IMG/VR virus record: IMGVR_UViG_3300038759_000120
Span: 1 to 46,653 of that record
Length of the DNA: 46,653 nucleotides
Strand: one strand, 5' to 3'
Origin: a virus
Made by a program: the position numbers and the translations under genes. Positions 31,318-39,259 of this stretch are shown here, one piece after another; the stretch's first letter is position 1, and each line of letters begins with the position of its first letter. The notes beneath the pieces were generated by a model. It saw only the letters and a list, made by a program, of their open reading frames with translations. It was not told where the DNA came from and did not search any database.

Positions 31318-32803
31318 CCCAGTCTTTCAACGATGGGCGCTTATGGTCGAGCATTTGGTCAATAGCGTCAATCATCGGGTCGATTTGGTCATCGTGGGTT
31401 TTGAAGTCACTTTGAAGCCCCTCACACTCCGCTAAGAAATCGTTAAGCCACGGCGCGTCCTTGGGTAATTTCACATAGCCTGATTCGATATAACCCTGCA
31501 CGTCCATGAAGCGCGTCAACTTATCGGTGTTACGCTGTATCGCCATGACAGGTATCAACGGTTTAGTCGATTTGCGTATCTGTTGTATCAAACCCGTACC
31601 GCTCGCTTTGTCCTCAACCATCAGCTTACGACACGACAGACCGTGAATGTGTTTCGCTTTTTGCCAGAACGCAACACAACGTTTCTTTAACTCGTCGCTT
31701 TCCCACTTACCACGAATCATATCGATAAGATACAAGTACCCGTCGTTACCTAGACCCCAATGTTCAAACACTGAGAAATCGTTTCGTTCTTTCGTCTTCT
31801 GAGCCGTATCGCCGATGATGTACGAGAATTTCATCTTAGGTAATATATCATACTCACCAAACCATTCGGACTTGATGAGTGAACCACCTTTAGCGGTGGG
31901 TCGTTGTTGATACAACGCGTTCCATGTGAGTGAGCCTGACGCCTTACACTGGTCTACGAAACCTTGGGGCATGCGTTCAGGGAATAGTATTTCCCCAGGT
32001 TGGCGCAACGTGTACGTGTCGCCGTTAAGTTCGTGACGCTCTGGTACGTCACTGTCCCATTCCATGGGGAACGAAACGACGCGGAATTGTTCACCACCTT
32101 CACGCGCTCGTTCAAGCAGTTGACCGGCTAAGTCGTTTTTATGCCAACGCGTTAGGATGATGATTATCCCGTTAACCTTCGGGTCGCGTCGAGTGTAAAA
32201 CGTAGTTTCGTACCAATCGATAACTGTCTCTTGGTACGCGGGGCTTGACGCTTCTTTGTAATCTTTCGCGGGGTCGTCAATGATACCGATGTTCATACCC
32301 TGACCGGTGATACCACCACCCACACCGGCAGCACGATACGTACCACCAGCAAGCGAGCCGTCCGCTTTAATCGTTTCCCATTCGTCTACCGATGTACGGG
32401 CATCAGATTTTAACGTACCCATTTGAGCGTCAGGGAATACGTCAACGTGTTGCTCTGATTTCACAATGCGTTGTGTATCACGTGACATTTTGAACGCTAG
32501 CGGTGAGGCGTACGACGCGGCGATTATATTCCAGTTTGGATACTTACCCATTGTGTAAGCCGGTAGGCGTCGTGAGGCTAGTTCTGATTTACCTGAGCGC
32601 GGCGGAGCAAATATCATGAGACGTGGGGACTTACCGTCCGCAACGTCCAAAAGGAATTGGTCTAGTTCAGCACATAGTAGCTCGTTAAACCAGCCTGTTT
32701 CGTACGTTGGGTTCGTGTAGAGCGTGTAACCCATGAGGGATTCACGCGCCTGTTCGATTGCTTCGCGTTTAAGCGTTTCGTAAATCGCTGCGTTACTGGT
32801 CAC
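31310..32803 (-). CDS. Terminase large subunit
   Basis: 497 aa packaging ATPase/nuclease. Walker A APPRSGKSE (66-74), Walker B IGIIDD (172-177), coupling segment LTRWHKNDLAG (217-227), nuclease acidic residues at IIGDTA (D332) and HDDQIDPMIDAI near residue 475. The GTG at 32803 follows GGCGG and overlaps the TerS end by 11 bases. Confidence 0.92.
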   Translation of the reverse strand: MTSNAAIYETLKREAIEQARESLMGYTLYTNPTYETGWFNELLCAELDQFLLDVADGKSPRLMIFAPPRSGKSELASRRLPAYTMGKYPNWNIIAASYASPLAFKMSRDTQRIVKSEQHVDVFPDAQMGTLKSDARTSVDEWETIKADGSLAGGTYRAAGVGGGITGQGMNIGIIDDPAKDYKEASSPAYQETVIDWYETTFYTRRDPKVNGIIIILTRWHKNDLAGQLLERAREGGEQFRVVSFPMEWDSDVPERHELNGDTYTLRQPGEILFPERMPQGFVDQCKASGSLTWNALYQQRPTAKGGSLIKSEWFGEYDILPKMKFSYIIGDTAQKTKERNDFSVFEHWGLGNDGYLYLIDMIRGKWESDELKKRCVAFWQKAKHIHGLSCRKLMVEDKASGTGLIQQIRKSTKPLIPVMAIQRNTDKLTRFMDVQGYIESGYVKLPKDAPWLNDFLAECEGLQSDFKTHDDQIDPMIDAIDQMLDHKRPSLKDWVK

Positions 32804-33473
32804 GCTTACCGCCCAACTGATTGTGGTAACGACCCAACCCTAACGCTTTAAGTTTCACTTCGAGTTCTTCGTCCGGTACATCTTGAGTTTGTATCGGCGC
32901 GCCGTTTGGTCCGCTGATTTCACTCTTCGTCGGTGCGTTGTATCCACACATATCGGCGATTTGTTTACGAGCGGCTAACGAATCGTACAGCGTAATCTCT
33001 AAACCGTTTTTCGTTTGCTTAACGGACTTAATCGCACTACGCGCACCTTCGGGTATTTCGTCGATTGATTTCACATGTACCGAAGAATTATACACTTCAA
33101 GTCCCGATTCCATGTCAACGCTAGGACGCTCTGTAAAGCTCACCACGTCGTCGATAGTCGTTCGGGCTATGGTCGTAAGGCCCATGAGTAGTTCGTCGCG
33201 TGAGAGTACCGCCGAGGCGATTTCAGGCGATGGTTCGACCGCCATTGTCGATAGGAAACGCTTCACGAGAGGATTAGATAGGATCTGATTACCCAAGTCT
33301 TTACGATGCGATTCGTTTTTACATTTCCCGCCGCCGAGACGATGCGATTCGGCTGGTTCGTTTCCCGCAAGCGAAGCAAGCGCAACGCCACGTTGTAATT
33401 TCGTAAGCGCGTCGTAAGCCTCAAGTTGTTCATCGGTCAATTCAACCGACCGCCCTTCTAATTCCACAATCAT
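32793..33473 (-). CDS. Terminase small subunit
   Basis: 226 aa, directly upstream of TerL. N-terminal helix-turn-helix-like region (LTDEQLEAYDALTKLQRGVALASLAGNEPAESHRLGGGKC in part) of the Terminase_2 type that binds the packaging site, then a helical oligomerisation region and a charged C-terminus. Own promoter at 33503-33531. Confidence 0.78.
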   Translation of the reverse strand: MIVELEGRSVELTDEQLEAYDALTKLQRGVALASLAGNEPAESHRLGGGKCKNESHRKDLGNQILSNPLVKRFLSTMAVEPSPEIASAVLSRDELLMGLTTIARTTIDDVVSFTERPSVDMESGLEVYNSSVHVKSIDEIPEGARSAIKSVKQTKNGLEITLYDSLAARKQIADMCGYNAPTKSEISGPNGAPIQTQDVPDEELEVKLKALGLGRYHNQLGGKRDQ

Positions 33474-33502
33474 AATTCTAGCCCTGTTCGTAACATACGC
33501 TC

Positions 33503-33531
33503 AGTATATCCACAAACGCACAGCCTCGCAA
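33503..33531 (-). promoter_or_regulatory. Late promoter before TerS
   Basis: Minus strand TTGCGA (33531-33526), 17-bp spacer, TATACT (33508-33503). Leader about 23 nt. Confidence 0.68.
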
Positions 33532-33563
33532 CAATTCGCAACACACCCCATTAATAACCATAC

Positions 33564-33657
33564 AGGGTTAACATAGGGGGGTTACCCTAAGCCCTTGATA
33601 ATCATACTACATATACTCTTTACCCCTTTACCCCTTAAAATATAAGAATAGATAGTA
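33564..33657. repeat. Iteron-bearing repeat, copy B (candidate origin)
   Basis: Homologous to 17783-17863, with 43 bp identical (33615-33657). GGGTTA elements occur near 33565 and 33579, then tandem CTTTACCCC. Purine-rich and AT-rich DNA follows to about 33760. The rest of this 446-bp gap holds a hairpin-capable GC stretch (CCCGC/GCGGG, about 33785-33808), a doubtful 28-codon GTG ORF (33770-33856) and the 33849 promoter. Confidence 0.7.
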
Positions 33658-33848
33658 AGAGAGAAGAGAGTAGTAGAGTATACGAGTATGATACATACAT
33701 ATCATACTGTACGATAATAATAATGAGTGATTTATAGAAAGGAAGTACGAAAAACGATGGGTAAATAAGGTGAAACGCTACAACCCGCGTCGTTATTGGG
33801 CTGCGGGTACACCTAACAAAAAATCCCACCAGTGTGAAATCTGGGGTA

Positions 33849-33878
33849 TTGACTAACGTCATACTTATAAATTATACT
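33849..33878 (+). promoter_or_regulatory. Promoter with variant operator
   Basis: TTGACT (33849-33854), 18-bp spacer, TATACT (33873-33878). The half-sites are present but closer: TGAC-TAAC-GTCA (33850-33861). Confidence 0.65.
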
Positions 33879-33919
33879 CAACGCTTAATTTCAAGTAATT
33901 ATATTAGGAGTATGACAAC

Positions 33920-34681
33920 GTGCCAATCTATTATTTTCCAGACGGTAGAGCTTCGGAACACCCGACGAGCTACGAACTAGCGTGTGAACTTAAAACGAAG
34001 CGCTACGACGAGGGCGTGAAGTGTAATAAATGCAACGCTCGTTTCACTAGTAGGTATACAAAAAACCAAGAATGTGCAGGTTGTGCACAGTTAAAAGCAG
34101 GTGATTTTTACAATTTATGCAAGCGCCACATGAAGATGTTTTGTAGTAATCCTGAAGGTGGATGGATGAGTAAAGTATCGGCGGGAGTGCTTCGACCTAT
34201 AGACGAAGACGTGTGGGATGAGATGATCGACCTTGCGTACTTATATCAACAAAACGAGCATACAGGGGAGTTCACAGTTTCAGAAGACGCGTGTAAAACT
34301 CACGGGCATTACGGGCTTAAACGACACGGTAAGTGTTATCAGTGTCAGTTGATGCGCACCAAACTAACACCGCGACAAAAAGCTATACAGGACGGTAAGA
34401 CGTGGTACATGCCCGCTACCGACTGCCCTAAGTGTGGTGAGAGAGCACTTAAGAATATACATAATGGTTCGTGTCAAGGTTGTAACCCACCTCGCGACAA
34501 CCGTACCACAGCGACTAGTATTATAATGGCTAATAATCCCGACATGGTGATAAGCCGAGAAGATGCTCACGAGCTTGAGATGATCGTATACCGTACGGGT
34601 GAAGAATGTAAGCATGGTCATACAGGCTGGCACTATGTATCAACAGGTAATTGTATCGATTGCCGTAAGGATAGTAGATAA
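33920..34681 (+). CDS. Multi-zinc-ribbon protein, 253 aa
   Basis: Starts at GTG 33920, nine bases after AGGAG. At least four metal-binding units are visible: CNKCNARFTSRYTKNQECAGC, CKTHGHYGLKRHGKCYQCQ, CPKCGERALKNIHNGSCQGC and CKHGHTGWHYVSTGNCIDC (each C/H-x2-C ... C-x2-C; first and third shown at ~20 residues). The last resembles the 18411 protein. Possibly DNA- or RNA-binding. It is alone behind its promoter. Confidence 0.7.
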   Translation: MPIYYFPDGRASEHPTSYELACELKTKRYDEGVKCNKCNARFTSRYTKNQECAGCAQLKAGDFYNLCKRHMKMFCSNPEGGWMSKVSAGVLRPIDEDVWDEMIDLAYLYQQNEHTGEFTVSEDACKTHGHYGLKRHGKCYQCQLMRTKLTPRQKAIQDGKTWYMPATDCPKCGERALKNIHNGSCQGCNPPRDNRTTATSIIMANNPDMVISREDAHELEMIVYRTGEECKHGHTGWHYVSTGNCIDCRKDSR

Positions 34682-34694
34682 CAGTATCAGGATA

Positions 34695-34714
34695 GGCGCT
34701 ACCAACAGAGCGCC
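34695..34714. terminator. Hairpin between converging genes
   Basis: GGCGCT and AGCGCC are perfect complements around ACCAACAG, in the 39-bp gap between the zinc-ribbon gene and the holin-like gene. No U tract. Confidence 0.4.
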
Positions 34715-34720
34715 ACACAC

Positions 34721-35122
34721 TCAACGACGTATAGACTTCAAGCCTTTGATACCCACCGCAGCAAGCACCACGATTTCAAGTATCTCATCATAACTAGGTA
34801 GTAACGTCTTAACGGACGCAATGGCCGCATCGCTCGCCTCAAGCAGTTCAGGTTTAGTGAACAGTATAGCGATGAACGTACATACAAACACAAGCACCAG
34901 TGGCAATGTGATAATAACAGTCACATATTCATCAGTCCACGACTCGGCACTCTGCGACTTCCCGAGCATTTCCCATTCCTGATCGTTAAACCCAGCGCGC
35001 GCTTCGTTATCTAGTTTCTGACCTGTGAGCTTAGCTTTTAAGTTTTGCTTAGCAGCCTTACGCTCTTGATGTCCTTCCCACAAACTCGTTATAGGACCTA
35101 ACAACACTTTTAACCAACCCAT
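34721..35122 (-). CDS. Putative holin (membrane protein, 133 aa)
   Basis: The ATG at 35122 (MGWLKVLLGPITSLWEGHQERKAAK) follows GGGGAG; upstream in-frame sequence crosses the terminator side and is not needed. A charged amphipathic N-terminal half ends in NDQEWEMLGKSQSAESWTDE, then two transmembrane helices (about residues 68-88 and 112-128) and a basic end. Proteins of this layout next to an endolysin are commonly called holins. A terminator separates it from the endolysin. Confidence 0.6.
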   Translation of the reverse strand: MGWLKVLLGPITSLWEGHQERKAAKQNLKAKLTGQKLDNEARAGFNDQEWEMLGKSQSAESWTDEYVTVIITLPLVLVFVCTFIAILFTKPELLEASDAAIASVKTLLPSYDEILEIVVLAAVGIKGLKSIRR

Positions 35123-35157
35123 AATATTTCTCCCCGCCGCTACGCGACGTTTAAACG

Positions 35158-35181
35158 TAAAAACCCGCACAATGGCGGGTT
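35158..35181 (-). terminator. Rho-independent terminator after the endolysin
   Basis: Minus strand: AACCCGC, loop CATTGT, GCGGGTT, TTT. Seven-bp stem with a U tract. Confidence 0.8.
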
Positions 35182-35239
35182 ACTCTTCAATCCCCATCAT
35201 AAATAGGAATATTATCATAAACGCGATGAACTGTATCAC
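35180..35239 (-). CDS. Possible 19-aa hydrophobic peptide
   Basis: GTG 35239 overlaps the endolysin TGA (GTGA) and encodes MIQFIAFMIIFLFMMGIEE, a single membrane helix. The stop is at the base of the terminator stem. May be a tiny lysis helper; could also be chance. Confidence 0.4.
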   Translation of the reverse strand: MIQFIAFMIIFLFMMGIEE

Positions 35240-35697
35240 AATTCCCCCGCTCGCCACGCCATCCAATCGGATATATAACGAGAACTTGTGGCTTTACCCG
35301 CGCTAGTATTCCAAACGCGCTTAGCGTAAGCACCCATACCTAACACGTCGTCGGGTATCGGATGAGGATCCATAGCGATAAGGTGACGCGCTAAGAATAT
35401 CGAATAGCGATCACCATCCTCAACACGTGACCAATCGCGAGTAATGCCCATAGCTTTCGACGTCTGTGCAATTGTGTCGCTGTTATCCCATATACTGTCG
35501 TGCGTATCGGGTTCGATTTGTAACACACCACGAGCAGGTCCACCACCCATTTGCACACGTAGTACACCGCCAAGCGACTCATGTGCACATATCATGCAGA
35601 TAAGCTCAACAGCGTTAGGGTTAAACATACCGTGACGCTGTTGACCCATTTCGGTAAGCACATCACTCACCTGACGTTTAAACGTTTCGTATTTCAT
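35236..35697 (-). CDS. Endolysin, lysozyme/transglycosylase-like
   Basis: 153 aa from the ATG at 35697 (MKYETFKRQVSDVLTEMG), after GGGGG. The catalytic glutamate is likely in CAHESLGG, followed by GPARGVLQIEP, the usual 'G.mQi.P' block of lysozyme-fold transglycosylases. The C-terminal ATSSRYISDWMAWR helix fits the fold. No signal peptide, so a holin is needed. Confidence 0.72.
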   Translation of the reverse strand: MKYETFKRQVSDVLTEMGQQRHGMFNPNAVELICMICAHESLGGVLRVQMGGGPARGVLQIEPDTHDSIWDNSDTIAQTSKAMGITRDWSRVEDGDRYSIFLARHLIAMDPHPIPDDVLGMGAYAKRVWNTSAGKATSSRYISDWMAWRAGEL

Positions 35698-35984
35698 GAC
35701 AACCCCCAACCTATAAGAATAAAGCCGATACACATTATACCAGCGAACGCTGCAGCGACTTGTAACATATCACCCGTATATCGATCACACTCGTCAGACA
35801 CAGCGCGAGGCACTAAACGAAACTCAAGTGCGTCACTAGCGTCAAGAGATGGTAAGACTACAATATCGTGAGTCAGTCCACGACCCGACGCATTCCACGC
35901 ATCGTAAAGCTCGTCAGGTGTAGCGCATGTTGTGTAAGTACGCTCGCACTCAGCGTGTTTAATCATTTCACCTACGTAACTCAT
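35694..35984 (-). CDS. Membrane-anchored protein in the lysis cluster, 96 aa
   Basis: Soluble N-terminal part (DELYDAWNASGRGLTHDIVVLPSLD) and a C-terminal transmembrane helix (about 74-94, VAAAFAGIMCIGFILIGWGLS). Good GAGGTGG site. Overlaps the endolysin gene by four bases. It could be a spanin- or holin-like partner; no family recognised. Confidence 0.6.
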   Translation of the reverse strand: MSYVGEMIKHAECERTYTTCATPDELYDAWNASGRGLTHDIVVLPSLDASDALEFRLVPRAVSDECDRYTGDMLQVAAAFAGIMCIGFILIGWGLS

Positions 35985-36193
35985 GACACCACCTCAAAAC
36001 CGAAAACATCTTTAGCGAAAACATATGTAAAGTTATCGTTTGGGAACCGCTCTGGTTCTATTTCGTGTAATTCTAAACCGCTAACATAAGCGTCACCATC
36101 GCAATCTATTTCAGCGTTAACAACGAAAGGTAATGTTTCATCTCTGAACGGGTAATAACCTTTATTTGATACTTTTATTTGAACAGTCTGCAT
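35981..36193 (-). CDS. Hypothetical protein, 70 aa
   Basis: AGGAG eight bases before the ATG at 36193. Beta-rich, acidic sequence with several aromatic residues (KGYYPFRDETLPFVVNAEI...FTYVFAKDVFGFEVVS in part). Overlaps both neighbours. Unrecognised. Confidence 0.62.
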   Translation of the reverse strand: MQTVQIKVSNKGYYPFRDETLPFVVNAEIDCDGDAYVSGLELHEIEPERFPNDNFTYVFAKDVFGFEVVS

Positions 36194-36348
36194 TTCGGTT
36201 TCTCCTGTTTTTTTAAGTTATGTCTAGTACGTAACACGTCGGCTGGTTTCTTACACTCGGGGCGCTCGTCGTTCGATGCGTCCCATTGGAGCCCACACCA
36301 CCCGCAGTGCATCTCGTCGTTACAGCGATACGCTTTACACCCGTGCAT
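36175..36348 (-). CDS. Small zinc-finger protein, 57 aa
   Basis: The ATG at 36348 (MHGCKAYRCNDEMHCGWCGLQW) has GGAGG ten bases upstream; longer in-frame starts to 36411 overlap the preceding gene more. Six cysteines (C4, C9, C15, C18 plus two later) suggest a zinc-binding fold. Similar short Cys-rich proteins are common in phage early operons. Confidence 0.62.
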   Translation of the reverse strand: MHGCKAYRCNDEMHCGWCGLQWDASNDERPECKKPADVLRTRHNLKKQEKPKCRLFK

Positions 36349-36523
36349 TATGGTCGAACCTCCGCTGTAACTCATCGCGCTCATCTTCAAGCATCTTGAT
36401 ACGCGCCCCACGCGCTATAACGTCAGCTTGTAACGAGTTAATAATGTGTTGCATCTCGTCACGCTCCCCGAATTGATTACAACACATGTCACGTATACAC
36501 GGTGTTCCGTTTGGTTTATCCAT
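36335..36523 (-). CDS. Small coiled-coil protein, 62 aa
   Basis: ATG 36523 follows GAGGTG; GTG 36529 is an alternative. Cys-containing N-terminus (CIRDMCCNQFG) then a coiled coil (MQHIINSLQADVIARGARIKMLEDERDELQRRF in part). First gene behind the 36568 promoter. Confidence 0.6.
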   Translation of the reverse strand: MDKPNGTPCIRDMCCNQFGERDEMQHIINSLQADVIARGARIKMLEDERDELQRRFDHNARV

Positions 36524-36540
36524 ACTCACCTCGTTGTTTT

Positions 36541-36561
36541 AGCGCCACGACATGTGACGCT
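36541..36561 (-). promoter_or_regulatory. Leader hairpin shared with the 3.8-kb promoter
   Basis: Minus strand AGCGTCAC/GTGGCGCT (one G-U) around ATGTC, close downstream of a TTGAC-operator promoter, as at 3792-3812. Confidence 0.5.
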
Positions 36562-36567
36562 TTTTAT

Positions 36568-36596
36568 ACTTTAGCTGTTAGTGACGGCGGTGTCAA
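36568..36596 (-). promoter_or_regulatory. Promoter with operator on the -35
   Basis: Minus strand TTGACA (36596-36591), 17-bp spacer, TAAAGT (36573-36568). Operator (minus strand TGACACCGCCGTCA) at 36595-36582. The promoter lies inside the last codons of the primase-helicase gene and drives the lysis-type cluster. Confidence 0.75.
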
Positions 36597-38961
36597 CTGT
36601 TTGCGCTAATAAATCGCCTTGCGCCGCTGCGTAACATCGCGCAACCTCCGCACCACTCGTTAAGTTACCGTGGATATGACCCGCACGGATATATAAACGC
36701 GGCTTACCACCTTCACACGGTATAACGTTATTAGCGCGTCCACCGTCTTTAAGTGCTGGGTGATAGTCGTAACCAAGAGAGCGTAACAGTTCGCGATGTT
36801 TGCCCGGTGGTAACATATTGTCTTTACGAATATCTTTAAGTAACTTACTGAATGCAAAGCTGCTTATCCATCCACCAGCAAAACCTGGACGGTCTTCACC
36901 AATCGCTTCGAGCACTTCTTGTTCGATGCGACCCATACCAATCGAAGCGGCCTCGGCTGTGCTTGACGTGTCTGGCGCTGTTTGACAACTCATCGTAGGG
37001 TTAAACTCGTTAGGTATCGCATACTCGTTAAGAAAGTGTGCAACCTTAGCGTAACCGTTATGATTATCCAACCAATCGTAAAGATTCGAGAAGTAATCGC
37101 CGGTCATACCGTCACGTATCAGGTCTATTTTTTCTTGTTGTGCTGAATAAAATACACAGTAGCGGCGGTCTTTCGTAGCGTCTTTGATACCGTCTTTATG
37201 GTTCGAGTTAAACATAAAGTTACAACAAATGTTGTGCATCGCTTGGTCGGTATTCATCGCACGTTTAGCTAAGCGCTTATTTGTGATCATAGGCTTAAGC
37301 GTTTCAATCATTTCAAGCTTATTGCTCGGCACGTAAATATCCTCAACGCCGATAAATAACGTATTAAACAACCACGCGTTAAACTTCTCAGAGATTTCCA
37401 ACGCTGGTGGCATGTGTGTATAACGCTCACCGATAGCATACGCCACGCAACGAGTGAATAGCGTCTTACCGTTACCCACCACACCTTGCAATAGTGGTGC
37501 CCATTGGATTTTATACCCTTTATACTGGACACACGCCGCCATGTAAGATAACAGTATCGTTTGGTCACGTTCATCTGGTAACACTTTACGCAAGTGAGTC
37601 ATAAACGGGGCGATGTCACCTGATACAGTGTGAATATCGATAGGTACGTACGTATTAACGTAGCGCCACCCGTCAACCTCAACGATAGCGCCAGGCGCTA
37701 CATCAGGTCGAAACGTCATTGAATCGGCTTTAGGGAAATGCATTATTTGAGACTCGGTGAACGCTTCCCATGCTTTTTTGGTCGTCTTCTCACCGTCTTC
37801 ACCCGCTGCGAAATTGTAACCACCGTACATCGCATTAAACTGTTCAGGTTTAAGTAACGCACCGTTAGCACAAAAGATACGGTTAACCTCGGCTATATAT
37901 ACACAACCTTTAAACAGTTCAACTTGCTTGTCGGCAGCTAATAACTGATAACCGTCACGCATGACAGGCTCAAGTACGGTAGTAACTTCGGTGACCTCAG
38001 TTGTGGATAGACCCACAGCGTAAAAACTACCTTGACGCGCTACAGCGTTTGTAATGGTGCGTTGCATGTACGACTTATGATAATCCCATTTGTCACGCAC
38101 AAGCGCAGACTTACGCATCAACGACTCTATACGCTCACAGTTGCCACCCGTCCAGAACGCCAAGTGTTGAGCAAGCGCAGCGTCAGCGCTCGAACGGTCA
38201 TACTCACCATCAAGCGTGTCGTGCGGGTAGCCACGTGATAACACAGGTGCGTTACCCGTCCACAAGTCTTTGAACGATACTTTAGTCGGTTCAGCACCGA
38301 ACATTACCGCGACTTCTTTAGGTTTCGACGCGAGTGCTTTCTCGATCAGATCCGCGTCGTCTTTAGGTGGGTTGGAGTCCTCAACGTGAGTCGTTGACCA
38401 TTCACCCGTAATGCGCTCTGGGTCTTTACCAGCGAAATACTGTGTAACAACCGACGATAATCCGTCAGTCACGTGCGAAGCGTCACCGCTCACACCGTTA
38501 CCGGTCAACGCGATGAAACGCTCCGAGGTGTAAAGCTCGATACCTAGCGCGATGTTCTTACACTTATGTTCAGGTTCAGCGCCAGCATACGACCCGATAA
38601 TATGTAAACCTGTACCACTATGTGAAATCTCAACAGCCGCACCAGTTAACTCCGTACATAACTGCGTAGTGAGTGGCGACCACTGACCGTCGTAAGCGCC
38701 GTCAATATCTACACAGTAAAAAGGGTCGTTCGATGTGAATACAAACCCTACACCGTAATTATCGCCAAGTAACTGAGCGCTACTGATAGCGGTGTCAGGG
38801 TCTAACCATACGTTAGGGTTGTGCGCGTCCGTCACGTTACCGGTAATATCACAAGGGAACTTGTCGAATTTACCAGGTCGTGACTTGCTCGCCACGGCTT
38901 TCCACAATACGAATTGTGCGTAGGCCCGTAACGCATTAAATGATTGTGGGAGTTGTTGCAT
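36571..38961 (-). CDS. Primase-helicase (prim-pol-like plus SF3/DUF5906 helicase)
   Basis: 796 aa. The N-terminal third resembles archaeo-eukaryotic-type primase (prim-pol) domains: VDID (84-87), then ISHSGTGLHIIG and KNIALGIELYTSERFIALTG. A middle region carries a cysteine (GGNCERIESLMRKS) as in DUF3987/VapE-like proteins. The C-terminal helicase has Walker A GVVGNGKT (493-500) and Walker B LFIGVED (535-541), followed by FMFNSNHKDGI. Together these prime and unwind DNA for the family B polymerase. Downstream of the TetR-like gene and probably under its promoter. Confidence 0.85.
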   Translation of the reverse strand: MQQLPQSFNALRAYAQFVLWKAVASKSRPGKFDKFPCDITGNVTDAHNPNVWLDPDTAISSAQLLGDNYGVGFVFTSNDPFYCVDIDGAYDGQWSPLTTQLCTELTGAAVEISHSGTGLHIIGSYAGAEPEHKCKNIALGIELYTSERFIALTGNGVSGDASHVTDGLSSVVTQYFAGKDPERITGEWSTTHVEDSNPPKDDADLIEKALASKPKEVAVMFGAEPTKVSFKDLWTGNAPVLSRGYPHDTLDGEYDRSSADAALAQHLAFWTGGNCERIESLMRKSALVRDKWDYHKSYMQRTITNAVARQGSFYAVGLSTTEVTEVTTVLEPVMRDGYQLLAADKQVELFKGCVYIAEVNRIFCANGALLKPEQFNAMYGGYNFAAGEDGEKTTKKAWEAFTESQIMHFPKADSMTFRPDVAPGAIVEVDGWRYVNTYVPIDIHTVSGDIAPFMTHLRKVLPDERDQTILLSYMAACVQYKGYKIQWAPLLQGVVGNGKTLFTRCVAYAIGERYTHMPPALEISEKFNAWLFNTLFIGVEDIYVPSNKLEMIETLKPMITNKRLAKRAMNTDQAMHNICCNFMFNSNHKDGIKDATKDRRYCVFYSAQQEKIDLIRDGMTGDYFSNLYDWLDNHNGYAKVAHFLNEYAIPNEFNPTMSCQTAPDTSSTAEAASIGMGRIEQEVLEAIGEDRPGFAGGWISSFAFSKLLKDIRKDNMLPPGKHRELLRSLGYDYHPALKDGGRANNVIPCEGGKPRLYIRAGHIHGNLTSGAEVARCYAAAQGDLLAQTVDTAVTNS

Positions 38962-38962
38962 A

Positions 38963-39259
38963 CTACGACACTCCCAGCGCGCGACACGCTATATATTGTC
39001 CCTCGTCTTGCCTAACTTCAGGCAGTTTAGCGATTTCAGTCAGAGCATTTTCAAGCTCCTCTACACGTCGCTCAGCATCCACAAGTTTTTGACAAGGTGT
39101 TAAACCGTCTACTTTCTGCATTGTAACAACGAACGATTTTGAAGGGTCGTCGTTACAACCGAAAGTTTGTTCAATGTAGTTAACAGCACCCGAACCCTCG
39201 AAGAAATCGAGAAGCTTATCGGCCATAGCGTGTATTACGTTTTCGTGTTCATTACTCAT
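38963..39259 (-). CDS. Hypothetical protein, 98 aa
   Basis: ATG 39259 nine bases after GGGAG, inside the end of the TetR-like gene. A coiled coil (CQKLVDAERRVEELENALTEIAKLPE) and the ending YIACRALGVS, a pattern seen in many small phage proteins. Function unknown; sits one base before the primase-helicase gene. Confidence 0.65.
   Translation of the reverse strand: MSNEHENVIHAMADKLLDFFEGSGAVNYIEQTFGCNDDPSKSFVVTMQKVDGLTPCQKLVDAERRVEELENALTEIAKLPEVRQDEGQYIACRALGVS

Noticed and set aside
32938-33288. 116-codon plus-strand ORF
   Set aside because: Antisense to the terminase small subunit, whose family pattern and codon use are clear.
33770-33856. 28-codon ORF from GTG in the candidate origin region
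   Set aside because: Start is too close to AAGG, and the stretch is better explained as hairpin and promoter DNA; kept only as a remark.
33635-33862. 75-codon minus-strand ORF
   Set aside because: Lies on the AT-rich iteron region, low-complexity Leu/Ser-rich product, no translation signals.
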